In this document: in pieces, positions 1 to 7,005 of the stretch
Layout: every line of letters begins with the position of its first letter
Numbering within the stretch: the stretch's first letter is position 1
Assembly (NCBI RefSeq): GCF_016863035.1
Contig: NZ_BOOC01000054.1
Location: 1 to 45,012, forward strand
Direction of reading: 5' to 3'
DNA from: Microbispora corallina
Lineage (GTDB): Bacteria; Actinomycetota; Actinomycetes; Streptosporangiales; Streptosporangiaceae
Length of the DNA stretch: 45,012 nt
The notes under the pieces: generated by a model
What the model was told of the DNA's origin: nothing
The model's input: only the letters and a program-made list of their open reading frames with translations
The model's database searches: none
Translations under genes and position numbers: made by a program

Positions 1-193
1 TGCGGCGCCATAGACCTGACTAGGCGAAGCCTCCTGGTAGCGCGTTGCTCAGCACAGCGTACCGGCGATCGTGCAAGGCGGCAAAGCGGAATCCCCGCCG
101 GGCGCGTCAACGGTCCGATCCCAGGTCACGGGGCACCGACGGGCGCCGTACGGGGCTGTGCCATCGGTGGCCGCAACCATTCTGTGATCAGTG

Positions 194-230
194 CACAGCC
201 CTTGTCCACAGGGTGTGGACAAGGGCTGTG
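194..230. repeat. Perfect 17-bp inverted repeat carrying two DnaA boxes
   Basis: Arms at 194-210 and 214-230 are perfectly complementary with a 3-base loop (GGG). The inner ends are TTGTCCACA (202-210) and TGTGGACAA (214-222), both exact matches to the actinobacterial DnaA-box consensus, facing each other. The repeat lies about 55 bases beyond the stop of the minus-strand yceI-like gene, so it could also end that transcript, although no T-run follows. I see no gene in the rest of 1-284. Confidence 0.7.
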
Positions 231-284
231 TGCGGACCATGGACGCCGGGGGCACAACGGCGTGCCCGAGCCGGCGCGCGAAGG

Positions 285-848
285 TCAGGCCTGGCGGACG
301 GCCTCGCCCTCGATCTCGATCTTGACCTTCCTGGCGACCAGGACGCCACCGGTCTCCAGGGCCTGGTTCCAGGTCAGGCCGAACGCCTCGCGGTCGATCT
401 CGGTCTCGGCGGAGAAGCCGAAGAGCTCCTGACCCCAGGGGTTGGTCCCGGCGCCGCCGAACTCGACCTTGAGCTCGACCTCCTTGGTGACGTCGCGGAT
501 GGTCAGGTCGCCGACCAGGACGAACTCGTCACCGGAGTGCTTGACGACACGCTTGCTGCGGAAGGTGACCTCGGGGAACTTGTCGGCGCCGAGGAAGTCG
601 TCGCTGCGCAGGTGGCCGTCGCGGTCGGCGACACCGGTGCTGATGGTGTCGGCCTTGATGACGGCCTCGACGCTCGAGTCGAGCGGGTTCTCGCCGATCA
701 CGATCTTGCCGTCGAAGTCGCCGAAGTGGCCGCGCACCTTGCTGACCATCATGTGCTTGACGACGAAGCCGACACGGGTGTGCGCCTTGTCCAGGGCGAA
801 CTCACCGGCGGCCGGGATCTTGAGGCCTTCCCACTCACGGATGCTCAT
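285..848 (-). CDS. YceI family protein
   Basis: A 187-residue protein of the YceI family, a lipocalin-like beta-barrel that binds isoprenoid or other amphipathic ligands in characterised members. The family pattern is visible: an N-terminal FALDKAHTRVGFVVKHMM segment (about residues 17-35), GHFGDFDG shortly after, a central DFLGADKFPEVTFRS block, and a C-terminal FGLTWN segment. There is no signal peptide, so a cytoplasmic location is likely, unlike the periplasmic E. coli protein. The start ATG at 848 was chosen because AGGAG lies a few bases upstream and the homologous region begins just after it. It is divergent from a MarR-type gene, a common pairing that suggests control by that regulator. 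Confidence 0.93.
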   Translation of the reverse strand: MSIREWEGLKIPAAGEFALDKAHTRVGFVVKHMMVSKVRGHFGDFDGKIVIGENPLDSSVEAVIKADTISTGVADRDGHLRSDDFLGADKFPEVTFRSKRVVKHSGDEFVLVGDLTIRDVTKEVELKVEFGGAGTNPWGQELFGFSAETEIDREAFGLTWNQALETGGVLVARKVKIEIEGEAVRQA

Positions 849-895
849 GGCTGCTCTCCTGAAGTATTTGCTGTGCGGATGTCTGCGCCAACAAC

Positions 896-925
896 TGTCT
901 ACACGAGAAGTATTCCGCGCGTCAA
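896..925 (-). promoter_or_regulatory. Candidate promoter of the yceI-like gene
   Basis: Read on the minus strand, TTGACG (920-925) and TAGACA (896-901) are separated by 18 bases, a plausible housekeeping promoter about 50 bases before the yceI-like start. It sits in the 100-base divergent region shared with the MarR-type gene, where that regulator would be expected to bind. I could not define one convincing operator palindrome there. Confidence 0.4.
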
Positions 926-948
926 CTATCGTCCCGTAGACTTTGCTC

Positions 949-1431
949 ATGGACACATTCGACGACCCACGGCTCACGGCGATGGGCCTGCTGGCGGAGG
1001 TGTACGCGGGGCTGTCGGCCAAGTCGGCAGCGACCTTCGCCGCCGTCAAGCTCTCAGAGGTCGACTTCGAGACCCTCATCCGGCTCGCCCGGTCGCCCGA
1101 ACGGCGACTGCGGATGAGCGACCTCGCAGCCCAGACGTCGTTGTCCACGAGCGGGATCACCCGCGTCGTCGACCGGCTGGAGCGCGAGGGCCTGGTCGAG
1201 CGGCACGCGTGCGCGACCGACCGCCGCGCGTCGTTCGCCGTCCTCAGCGCGGCGGGGGCCGAACGCCTCGAGCGCGTGCTCCCCCGGCACATCGAGGACA
1301 TCGAGACCTGGTTCACCGGGCTGCTGACGCCGGAGGAGCTGGACGCCTTCCTCGCGACCCTGCGCCGGATCCGCGACGTCGTACGGCCCTGCGCGACAGC
1401 GGGCGTGCAGCAGCGCGTCGAAGCCTCCTGA
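949..1431 (+). CDS. MarR family transcriptional regulator
   Basis: A 160-residue winged helix-turn-helix regulator. The DNA-binding region covers roughly residues 55-105: a recognition helix in MSDLAAQTSLSTSGITRVVDRLEREGL is followed by the DRRASF wing typical of MarR proteins. The N- and C-terminal helices would form the dimer interface. The ATG at 949 is preferred; an in-frame TTG at 943 is the only close alternative. It is transcribed away from the yceI-like gene and probably controls it and itself. The effector is not predictable, although MarR-YceI pairs often respond to lipophilic compounds or oxidative stress. Bases 1432-1654 downstream hold no gene that I can support. Confidence 0.92.
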   Translation: MDTFDDPRLTAMGLLAEVYAGLSAKSAATFAAVKLSEVDFETLIRLARSPERRLRMSDLAAQTSLSTSGITRVVDRLEREGLVERHACATDRRASFAVLSAAGAERLERVLPRHIEDIETWFTGLLTPEELDAFLATLRRIRDVVRPCATAGVQQRVEAS

Positions 1432-1654
1432 GGGACCCCGCACCACTCGGCCCGACCGGCGTCCCCGCGCGCACACCCCACCGCAGCACACCCCCGAAGG
1501 CCGCACACGCCCGCAGGCACGCGCGTGCACGCCCTTCGCCGTACCGGCTATCGGACATAGAGGATGAAACGGGCAGTTGGGGTGGCGAAGACGATCAATA
1601 TCTGATGGACTCCGTTATCCCCCCGAAAACGCCGCCGATCCCCCTGGAGCGCCC

Positions 1655-2491
1655 GTGCGTGCCCTCCCACGCGCCCTCGCCGTCTTGGCCGCCGTCGTCA
1701 CACTCGCGATCCCCGTCGCCACCGCCGCCCCCGCGGGAGCGGCCACCCGACCCAAGACCGTCCCCAAGGACGCCGTCGAGGTGAAGGTCAAGAAGATCGT
1801 GGACGGCGACACGTTCGACGTCGTCACCGCCAAGGGCGTGACCGTACGGGTGGGCCTGCTGGAGGCCGACGCCCCGGAGCAGGGCTGGTGCTGGTACGAG
1901 AACGCGGTCGCGCGGCTGTCCGCGCTGCTGCCCGTGGGCAAGGCCGCCTACGTCCTGCCCGGCAAGGAGCGGGCGGGGGACGACGGGCGCTACCTCCTGT
2001 ACACCTGGACCGGCAAGGGCGCGTACGTGAACGGCGACCTGGTCAGGAACGGCTACGCGCAGGCCGTGGCGTACTACCCGGAGCACGTGTACACCGACTG
2101 GCAGTTCGCCGAGCAGCTCAGGGCGCAGTCCGAGCGGCGGGGGATGTGGTCGGGCCCGTGCTGGGCGCCCGACACCTACGACCGTCGTGACGCGCTGGAC
2201 ACCCCGCCCGGCGCGGGGGACGCCGCCCTGTCGCCCGCCCCCGTCGAGCCGATGGACCCCTCGCCCGCGGCGCCCGGCACGTCCGCGACGCCGGAGCCGG
2301 CTCCCCAGACCACCGGCACCCCCACGCCCAGCCCGTCGCCGAGCCCCTCGCCGTCCGGCGGCACCGACCCCCGCTTCCAGACCTGCCAGGAGGCGAACGA
2401 CGCCGGGTACGGACCGTACCGCCGCGGCGTCGACCCCGAGTACGACTGGTATGTGGACGCCGACAGCGACGGGATCGTCTGCGAGACCTGA
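1655..2491 (+). CDS. Secreted thermonuclease-like protein with Excalibur domain
   Basis: A 278-residue exported protein. Residues 1-30 form a signal peptide (RALPRALAVLAAVV core, then APAGAA). Residues about 41-168 are a staphylococcal-nuclease-like (OB-fold) domain. Residues R65, E75 and R112 occupy the places of the catalytic Arg/Glu/Arg triad in VRVGLLEADAPE and DDGRYLLY. A Pro/Thr/Ser-rich linker (about 180-235) leads to an Excalibur domain (about 237-278) with the DADSDGIVCE calcium-binding loop and paired cysteines. GTG 1655 is chosen because GGAG lies upstream and the signal peptide starts there; the frame extends further 5' without homology. It likely degrades extracellular nucleic acid. 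Its stop is 8 bases from the convergent sigma gene. Confidence 0.9.
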   Translation: MRALPRALAVLAAVVTLAIPVATAAPAGAATRPKTVPKDAVEVKVKKIVDGDTFDVVTAKGVTVRVGLLEADAPEQGWCWYENAVARLSALLPVGKAAYVLPGKERAGDDGRYLLYTWTGKGAYVNGDLVRNGYAQAVAYYPEHVYTDWQFAEQLRAQSERRGMWSGPCWAPDTYDRRDALDTPPGAGDAALSPAPVEPMDPSPAAPGTSATPEPAPQTTGTPTPSPSPSPSPSGGTDPRFQTCQEANDAGYGPYRRGVDPEYDWYVDADSDGIVCET

Positions 2492-2499
2492 GGACGGGG

Positions 2500-3003
2500 T
2501 CAGTTCACGTGCTCGCCGGCGGCGGCCCGGACCACGAGGTCGCCGCGGAGCTTGGCCATCCCCCGCGAGACCGAGCTCTTCACGGTGCCCACGCTGATGC
2601 CGAGCGTCCTGGCGATCTCCGGCTCGCTCATGTCCTCGTAGTAGCGCAGCACGATGGCGGTGCGCTGGCGGAGGGGGAGCCGGTCGAGGGCCTGCTCCAG
2701 CTCGTCGTACCGGTGCCGGTGGTCGTACTGGACCACGACGTCGGGAAGCTCGTCGGACGGGTACTCCTCGATCTTGCGGCGGCGCCACCAGGAGATGTTG
2801 ATGTTCACCATGGCCCGGCGCACGTAGCTGTCGAGGGACGACGGGTCCTTGATCCGGTCCCAGGCGAGGTAGGTCTTGGCCAGGGCGGCCTGCAGCAGGT
2901 CCTCGGCGTCGCAGGGGTTGCCGGTCAGCTGGTTGGCGACGCGCAACAAGGCCGCCCCGCGGGACACCACGTACGCGCGGAACTCCTCATGGTTCACGAT
3001 CAT
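2500..3003 (-). CDS. SigE-family RNA polymerase sigma factor
   Basis: A 167-residue ECF-type sigma factor. Region 2 spans about residues 18-80 (NPCDAEDLLQAALAKTYLAWDRI, then SLDSYVRRAMVNINISWWRRR). Region 4 spans about 102-155 (ALDRLPLRQRTAIVLRYYEDMSEPEIA, then the helix-turn-helix LGISVGTVKSSVSRGMAKLR). The length and sequence match the compact SigE-type subgroup abundant in actinobacteria. ATG 3003 gives the normal family N-terminus; no strong Shine-Dalgarno sequence is visible. No anti-sigma gene lies next to it: on one side is the convergent nuclease, on the other a 287-base spacer before an unrelated divergent gene. I see no coding in 3004-3290. Confidence 0.93.
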   Translation of the reverse strand: MIVNHEEFRAYVVSRGAALLRVANQLTGNPCDAEDLLQAALAKTYLAWDRIKDPSSLDSYVRRAMVNINISWWRRRKIEEYPSDELPDVVVQYDHRHRYDELEQALDRLPLRQRTAIVLRYYEDMSEPEIARTLGISVGTVKSSVSRGMAKLRGDLVVRAAAGEHVN

Positions 3004-3290
3004 GCGATCACCAACCCGGCCTGAGAGGCATCTCGTGCCAGAATGGCAGCCAGGCCCCAGAATCCGGCTGAACCGAAATCCAGGTTTCGCACCACCTACA
3101 GCAAAGACCCCGCAAGCTCGGTGGCGCGCCAGGCGCGGGAGCCTTTCATGCCGCGGGCACTGTTTTGCCCAGAAGTGGGAGATATGGCTTCCACTGTGAG
3201 GAGGAATATTGCTCCCGCATGTGACCATTGCCGGGAATTCCGCTCCGCCCGCTCCGCTCGGCATGTGAGGCTGGACACGTGGGAGGGGCC

Positions 3291-4229
3291 ATGCCGTACC
3301 GGAGTGTGGAACGACGGCGGGTGCTCGCGGCGGCGGCGCTCGGGCGGGACGCCGAGCCGCCGCGGCTGAGCGCGGACGACGGGGTGCCGTTCGACGCGGT
3401 CACCGGGGTGATCCTTGACGTCAGCCCTCATCTGATCATCGTCGAGGACGCCGCGGGCGGACAGCGGCGCCTGGTCATCGCACCCTGGGCCACCGCGTGG
3501 CGGGGCGGCCCTGTCGCCCCCGCGGACCTCCCGGTCGGGGCGCGGGTGGTGATCCGGGCGCTGAAGGCGGGCACGGTGGCCGAGCGGATCTGGGCCGACG
3601 CCACCCGGCTCACCGGGACGATCAAAGCGGTCACCGGCCGGCGGGACCTGACGATCGTCCTGGACATGGGCGCCCATCGCGGGGAACGGTCCATCACGGT
3701 GCCGTACCGCTCCTCCGGGCGGATCCGGGTGCGGCATCCACAGCTCGAACCGGGGTACCTCTTCGACGCCATCGGGATGGTCGACGGCGGCGCCCCGCTC
3801 GCGCTGCTCCCCGCGACCTCCCAGCCCCCGTACCGGGCCGCCGCGGTGCCCCCGCCGCCTCCGGCGTACCGGGGGGTGCAGTCGAAGATCTCCGGCACGG
3901 CCGTCTGGGGCGACCTTCCCGAGCGGGGTGTCGCCTACCCGATGCTGGAGACGTCCGACACCGGATGCGCCGACGCCGGCGTCTCCTGCGTCGGCCTGCC
4001 GTACCTCGCGCTCGGCTCGACGCTGTACGTCCGGAACGTGTGCGACGGGCGCGCCGACGCGCTGCCGATCGTGGCCTGCGGCTGCGTCACCGGGCGCTTC
4101 TGCGACCGGTGCCTGGAGTGCGGGACGTCGCCGCGCGGCCGGATCGTGGAACTGTCCGCCGCCGCGTACGTGGAACTCGGCGGCGACTTGATCAAGGGGT
4201 GCTTCAACGCCCGCATCGGATTGGGGTGA
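3291..4229 (+). CDS. Cysteine-rich protein with possible RlpA-like double-psi barrel
   Basis: A 312-residue protein I cannot assign to a named family. The N-terminal two thirds contain beta-rich segments (FDAVTGVILDVSPHLIIVED; ARVVIRALKAGTVAERIW; LTIVLDMG) that resemble OB-like or barrel strands. The C-terminal 80 residues hold nine cysteines and the sequence pattern LPYLALGSTLYVRNVCDG ... GRIVELSAAAYVELGG, which recalls the double-psi beta-barrel of RlpA/3D proteins (LPLGT-V-V-N ... GRIIDLS-AA---LG). That reading is inference from pattern only. There is no signal peptide. ATG 3291 follows a strong GGGAGGGG. The stop lies 3 bases before the MauE-like gene, so the two are translationally coupled and probably act together, perhaps in a thiol-redox setting given the cysteines and the MauE partner. 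Confidence 0.75.
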   Translation: MPYRSVERRRVLAAAALGRDAEPPRLSADDGVPFDAVTGVILDVSPHLIIVEDAAGGQRRLVIAPWATAWRGGPVAPADLPVGARVVIRALKAGTVAERIWADATRLTGTIKAVTGRRDLTIVLDMGAHRGERSITVPYRSSGRIRVRHPQLEPGYLFDAIGMVDGGAPLALLPATSQPPYRAAAVPPPPPAYRGVQSKISGTAVWGDLPERGVAYPMLETSDTGCADAGVSCVGLPYLALGSTLYVRNVCDGRADALPIVACGCVTGRFCDRCLECGTSPRGRIVELSAAAYVELGGDLIKGCFNARIGLG

Positions 4230-4232
4230 CCC

Positions 4233-5048
4233 GTGCTCTCGACCATCGCGGCGGCGGCGCTGCCCGTTCTCGTGGTCATGCTGCTCCTCGGCGGCGTGGC
4301 GAAGATCGTCACGGCGGGAGGCGACGGCACGCCCGGCGCCTTGGGGCGTCTCGGCCCCGCCGTGCTCGCGCCGGAGCGATTCGTGAAACCGGCGATGCTC
4401 ATCTGTGCCTGCGGGGAGCTCGGCCTGGCCGCGGGACTGATCGCCGTCGACCACCCGGCCGCGCGCTGGCTGCCGGTCGCGTTCTTCGCGGTCGCGACGT
4501 ACGTGCTGCAGGACCTGCGACGGCGGCGTCCGGACGTCGGATGCGGCTGCTTCGGCGAGGTCAGCGCGGCCCCGGTCGGCGTCCGCTCGATCCTGCGGGC
4601 GGCCGTTCTCACCGCGGCGGCGGTGGCCGTGGCGGTCGAGGGCACGACCGGAGCCGAGGTCGTGGCCGGCATCTCGTGGGCGTTCGCCGCCTCGCTCGGC
4701 GGGATCGTCGTCCTGCTGCTCGCGCTGTCCCCCGAGCTGGAGGAGAGCCTGGCGCGGCTGCGATACCGCGCGCCCTGCGAACTGCGGCCGCTGCCTCCCG
4801 AGCGGGCGCTGTCGCGCCTGCGGGCCAGCTCGGCCTGGCGCACCCATGCCGTGCTGCTGGAGTCACACGAGCCGGCGGACATGTGGCGCGAGCTGTGCTG
4901 GCGGTTCTTCGTCTTCCCCGCCCGGAACGGCGCGGAGGTCGTCTTCGCCGTCTACCTGAGCGGACGGCGGCCCGCGGTGAGGGCGGCCCTGGTCACCCCG
5001 GACGGGCCGCCGGCCTCTCTGCAGGAATCTATGCCTGTATCGGCCTGA
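4233..5048 (+). CDS. MauE/DoxX-like integral membrane protein
   Basis: A 271-residue membrane protein. The first half has four hydrophobic segments (about residues 3-25, 50-70, 78-96 and 113-133) and the motif DVGCGCFGE (about 100-108), the cysteine pair characteristic of actinobacterial MauE-like proteins, which belong to the membrane thiol-redox/DoxX superfamily. A further hydrophobic segment (about 145-165) precedes a soluble C-terminal tail of about 100 residues that is longer than in a minimal MauE. GTG 4233 starts 3 bases after the upstream stop, with GGGGTGA overlapping it. Probable role: transfer of electrons or assistance in disulfide chemistry for a partner protein. The cysteine-rich upstream product is the obvious candidate, but this is inferred. 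The last 27 bases of the gene lie in an inverted repeat. Confidence 0.8.
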   Translation: MLSTIAAAALPVLVVMLLLGGVAKIVTAGGDGTPGALGRLGPAVLAPERFVKPAMLICACGELGLAAGLIAVDHPAARWLPVAFFAVATYVLQDLRRRRPDVGCGCFGEVSAAPVGVRSILRAAVLTAAAVAVAVEGTTGAEVVAGISWAFAASLGGIVVLLLALSPELEESLARLRYRAPCELRPLPPERALSRLRASSAWRTHAVLLESHEPADMWRELCWRFFVFPARNGAEVVFAVYLSGRRPAVRAALVTPDGPPASLQESMPVSA

Positions 5049-5072
5049 CGCTATACAGTCATAGATTCCTGC
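5021..5072. repeat. Inverted repeat over the end of the MauE-like gene
   Basis: Arms 5021-5040 and 5053-5072 match at 19 of 20 positions around a 12-base loop. The left arm is inside the coding sequence and the loop holds the TGA stop. It could be a terminator between convergent genes, but the arms contain AT-rich words (TAGATTCC, ATACAG) that resemble the region upstream of the neighbouring ATPase gene (TAGATTTCC near 6374), so a protein-binding site is possible. Confidence 0.55.
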
Positions 5073-5092
5073 ATCGAGGCGGCGGAATTCAG

Positions 5093-5136
5093 CTCTCTAC
5101 GGCTCTCTAGCTTCCCCTCTAGAAAGCCGTAGAGAG
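5093..5136. terminator. Hairpin between the convergent MauE-like and ATPase genes
   Basis: Perfect 12-bp arms (5093-5104, 5125-5136; core CTACGG/CCGTAG) enclose a 20-base loop that itself contains two CTAG words. It lies 19 bases past the ATPase stop and could end transcription on both strands. The CTACGG/CCGTAG pair recurs upstream of the ATPase gene at 6380-6397. Confidence 0.5.
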
Positions 5137-5154
5137 GTCGATGGGCGGCCCGGC

Positions 5155-6336
5155 TTACAGCGGCTGGGCGCGCAGGAACCTCCCGAAGTGCGGCACGGTG
5201 AAGCCGATCACGCCGCGCTCCGCGCTGTAGATGAGGCCTTTCTTGATGAGGCTGTCCCTCGCCGGGGACAGACTGGACGGCTTGCGGCCCAGGGATTCGG
5301 CGACGTCCGCCGTGGGGACGGGGTCGTCGCCCAGCTGGGCCATGGCGTGCATGTAGTCGCGCTCGGCCGGGGTGGCCCGCTCGTAGCGGCTGCCGAAGAA
5401 GCCGACGGCCAGCTCCTCCTCGGCCTCGGGGGCCGACACCTTGATGTCGTCGGCGGTGATCGGGCTTCCGGGCGCCAGGTCCCAGGCCACCTTGCCGTAC
5501 GCCTGGACGAAGTAGGGGTAGCCGTCGGCCGCCTCGTACAGGGCGTCGAGCGCCTCGGGGGTGAACTCCACGTCCTCCCGCTCGGCCGGGACGATCAGGG
5601 CGAGATCGGCGGCCTCCCGGTCGAGACGGTCGATCCGGGCGTAGCGGAAGAGCCGCTCGGAGTAGCTCTTGCTCGCGGACAGCACGCTCGGCAGGTGGGG
5701 CAGGCCCGCGCCGACCACGATGAGCGGGCCGCCGTTCTGCGACAGCTCGTGGCAGGCGGCGCACAGGGCCGAGATGTCGGGCGCCTGCACGTCCTGCATC
5801 TCGTCGATGAACAGCGCGATGCCGACGCCGAGGTCGGTCGCCACTCCGGCGGCGTCGACGAACAGCTCGGTCAGGTCGATCTCCAGGTCGCCGGAGTCGG
5901 CGCGGCCGCGCGCCGCGGGCACGTCGATGCCGGGCGACCAGTGGGAGGTGCCCTTCGCGGCGGCCGGGTCGCGCATCGCGAACGCCTTGAGCACGCCGAG
6001 GAACTCCTCGATGCGCTCGGGCGCCCGGTGCCGGGGGGCGAGCTCTCGGACGGCCATGTGCAGCGCGGCGGCGACCGGGCGCCGGATCGACTGGTCGGGC
6101 CGGGCCTCGATCTTCCCGGTGCCCCACAGCCGCTGCATGGCCATCGACTTGAAGGTGTTGAGCAGGACGGTCTTGCCGACTCCGCGGAGGCCGGTCAGGA
6201 CCATGCTCCGCTCGGGGCGTCCGCGGGCGACCCGCTCCAGGACGATCTCGAACTGCTGCAGCTCGCGATCGCGCCCGGCGAGCTCGGGCGGCCGCTGCCC
6301 CGCGCCGGGGGCGTAGGGGTTGCGCACGGGGTCCAC
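5155..6336 (-). CDS. AAA family ATP-binding protein (ORC/Cdc6-like P-loop)
   Basis: A 393-residue ATPase of a kind common in actinobacteria. The N-terminus DPVRNPYAPGAGQRPPELAGRD is followed by a Walker A GLRGVGKT (49-56), Walker B GIALFIDEMQD (172-182, DE pair) and a sensor-like region LIVVGAGLPHLP. The C-terminal 100 residues look like a winged helix (ERDYMHAMAQLGDDPVPTADVAESLGRKPSSLSPARDSLIKKGLIY). This layout, GRDREL box plus AAA plus winged helix, is that of ORC/Cdc6-like or MNS-type STAND ATPases. GTG 6336 is chosen because family members begin at this DPVRNP segment; the frame continues upstream without similarity. The transcript may be leaderless, with CATAAA about 10 bases before the GTG. 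Inverted repeats sharing CTACGG flank both ends of the gene. The function is unknown; DNA-binding ATP switch is the best guess. Confidence 0.88.
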   Translation of the reverse strand: MDPVRNPYAPGAGQRPPELAGRDRELQQFEIVLERVARGRPERSMVLTGLRGVGKTVLLNTFKSMAMQRLWGTGKIEARPDQSIRRPVAAALHMAVRELAPRHRAPERIEEFLGVLKAFAMRDPAAAKGTSHWSPGIDVPAARGRADSGDLEIDLTELFVDAAGVATDLGVGIALFIDEMQDVQAPDISALCAACHELSQNGGPLIVVGAGLPHLPSVLSASKSYSERLFRYARIDRLDREAADLALIVPAEREDVEFTPEALDALYEAADGYPYFVQAYGKVAWDLAPGSPITADDIKVSAPEAEEELAVGFFGSRYERATPAERDYMHAMAQLGDDPVPTADVAESLGRKPSSLSPARDSLIKKGLIYSAERGVIGFTVPHFGRFLRAQPL

Positions 6337-6379
6337 GCTCTCGGACTTTATGACGGGATATAGCGGCCGTCGTAGATTT

Positions 6380-6397
6380 CCGTAGAAAGAGCTACGG
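6380..6397 (-). promoter_or_regulatory. Palindrome upstream of the ATPase gene
   Basis: CCGTAG and CTACGG are perfectly inverted around 6 bases, 44 bases before the chosen ATPase start. A second CGTAG lies at 6371-6375 and an AT-rich stretch (CTATAT, CATAAA) lies between it and the start, so this is a plausible operator next to a promoter. The same hexamers occur in the hairpin beyond the gene. Confidence 0.45.
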
Positions 6398-6582
6398 CGT
6401 GTCGCCCGCGGGCGAAGGGGCGCGCACCGGGCCGGAGCCGACGTCGCCAGCACAGCCATCGCACACCCCTTACCTGGCGAGACGAGACCGAACCCGTGTT
6501 CGATCCGATGGCCAAGACTGTAGCGCGACATCGAACATGTGCGCGAGGCTTTCCGCCGAAAAGCTCCGGCAAAGGCCGTCGT

Positions 6583-7005
6583 TCAGTGCGGCAGATACCG
6601 GATGACCAGGGCCGCTACGGCCACGGCCGCGATGACGGCGAGATAGGTCAGCACCAGCCGCGTGTCGCGCAGCAGGCACCTGCTCCGGGTGAGCCCGGCC
6701 CGGCGCGCCCTGGCGTAGCCCACCAGTCCGAGGACCGCGAAGCCGAGCACGGCCCACGGCCCCAGCAGCCAGGCCAGCAGCGCGACCGTCGTGTAGACGC
6801 ACAGCCGCAACGGGTCGTACGGCGCGGCGCCGACCTCCTCCGCACCCGTCGAAGCCGCGCCCGCCGGAACCGCGCCCGCCAAAGCCGCGCCGGTCGAAGC
6901 CGCGCCGGTCGAAGCCGCGCCGGTCGAAGCCGCGCCGGTCGGAGTGCCGGCGGCGCTCGCCATGGCCTGTTCGTACGCCACGCCCCTGGGGGGTTCGGGC
7001 GTCAT
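6583..7005 (-). CDS. Small alanine-rich two-transmembrane protein
   Basis: A 140-residue protein. Residues about 15-55 are low-complexity Ala/Gly/Ser/Thr sequence made by a 15-base repeat (GAAST units). Two hydrophobic stretches follow, LRLCVYTTVALLAWLLGPWAVLGF with GYARARRAGL after it, and LVLTYLAVIAAVAVAALVI near the C-terminus, with a basic loop between. The ATG (7003-7005) overlaps the TGA of the radical SAM gene, so it is translated as the last gene of that operon. I do not recognise a family. A membrane partner of the radical SAM enzyme is inferred from the overlap alone. Confidence 0.75.
   Translation of the reverse strand: MTPEPPRGVAYEQAMASAAGTPTGAASTGAASTGAASTGAALAGAVPAGAASTGAEEVGAAPYDPLRLCVYTTVALLAWLLGPWAVLGFAVLGLVGYARARRAGLTRSRCLLRDTRLVLTYLAVIAAVAVAALVIRYLPH
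6851..6940. repeat. Six tandem 15-bp units inside the small membrane protein gene
   Basis: Six in-frame copies of a 15-base unit (GAAGCCGCGCCGGTC); the last three are identical and the first three diverged. They encode repeated Ala-Ser-Thr-Gly-Ala residues. In-frame length and identical copies suggest recent slippage expansion. Confidence 0.85.

Noticed and set aside
45..1784. Very long plus-strand reading frame over the yceI-like and MarR genes
   Set aside because: It is open only because high-GC codons leave few stops. The translation is Arg/Gly/Asp-rich with no homology pattern, while two real genes with ribosome-binding sites occupy the same DNA.
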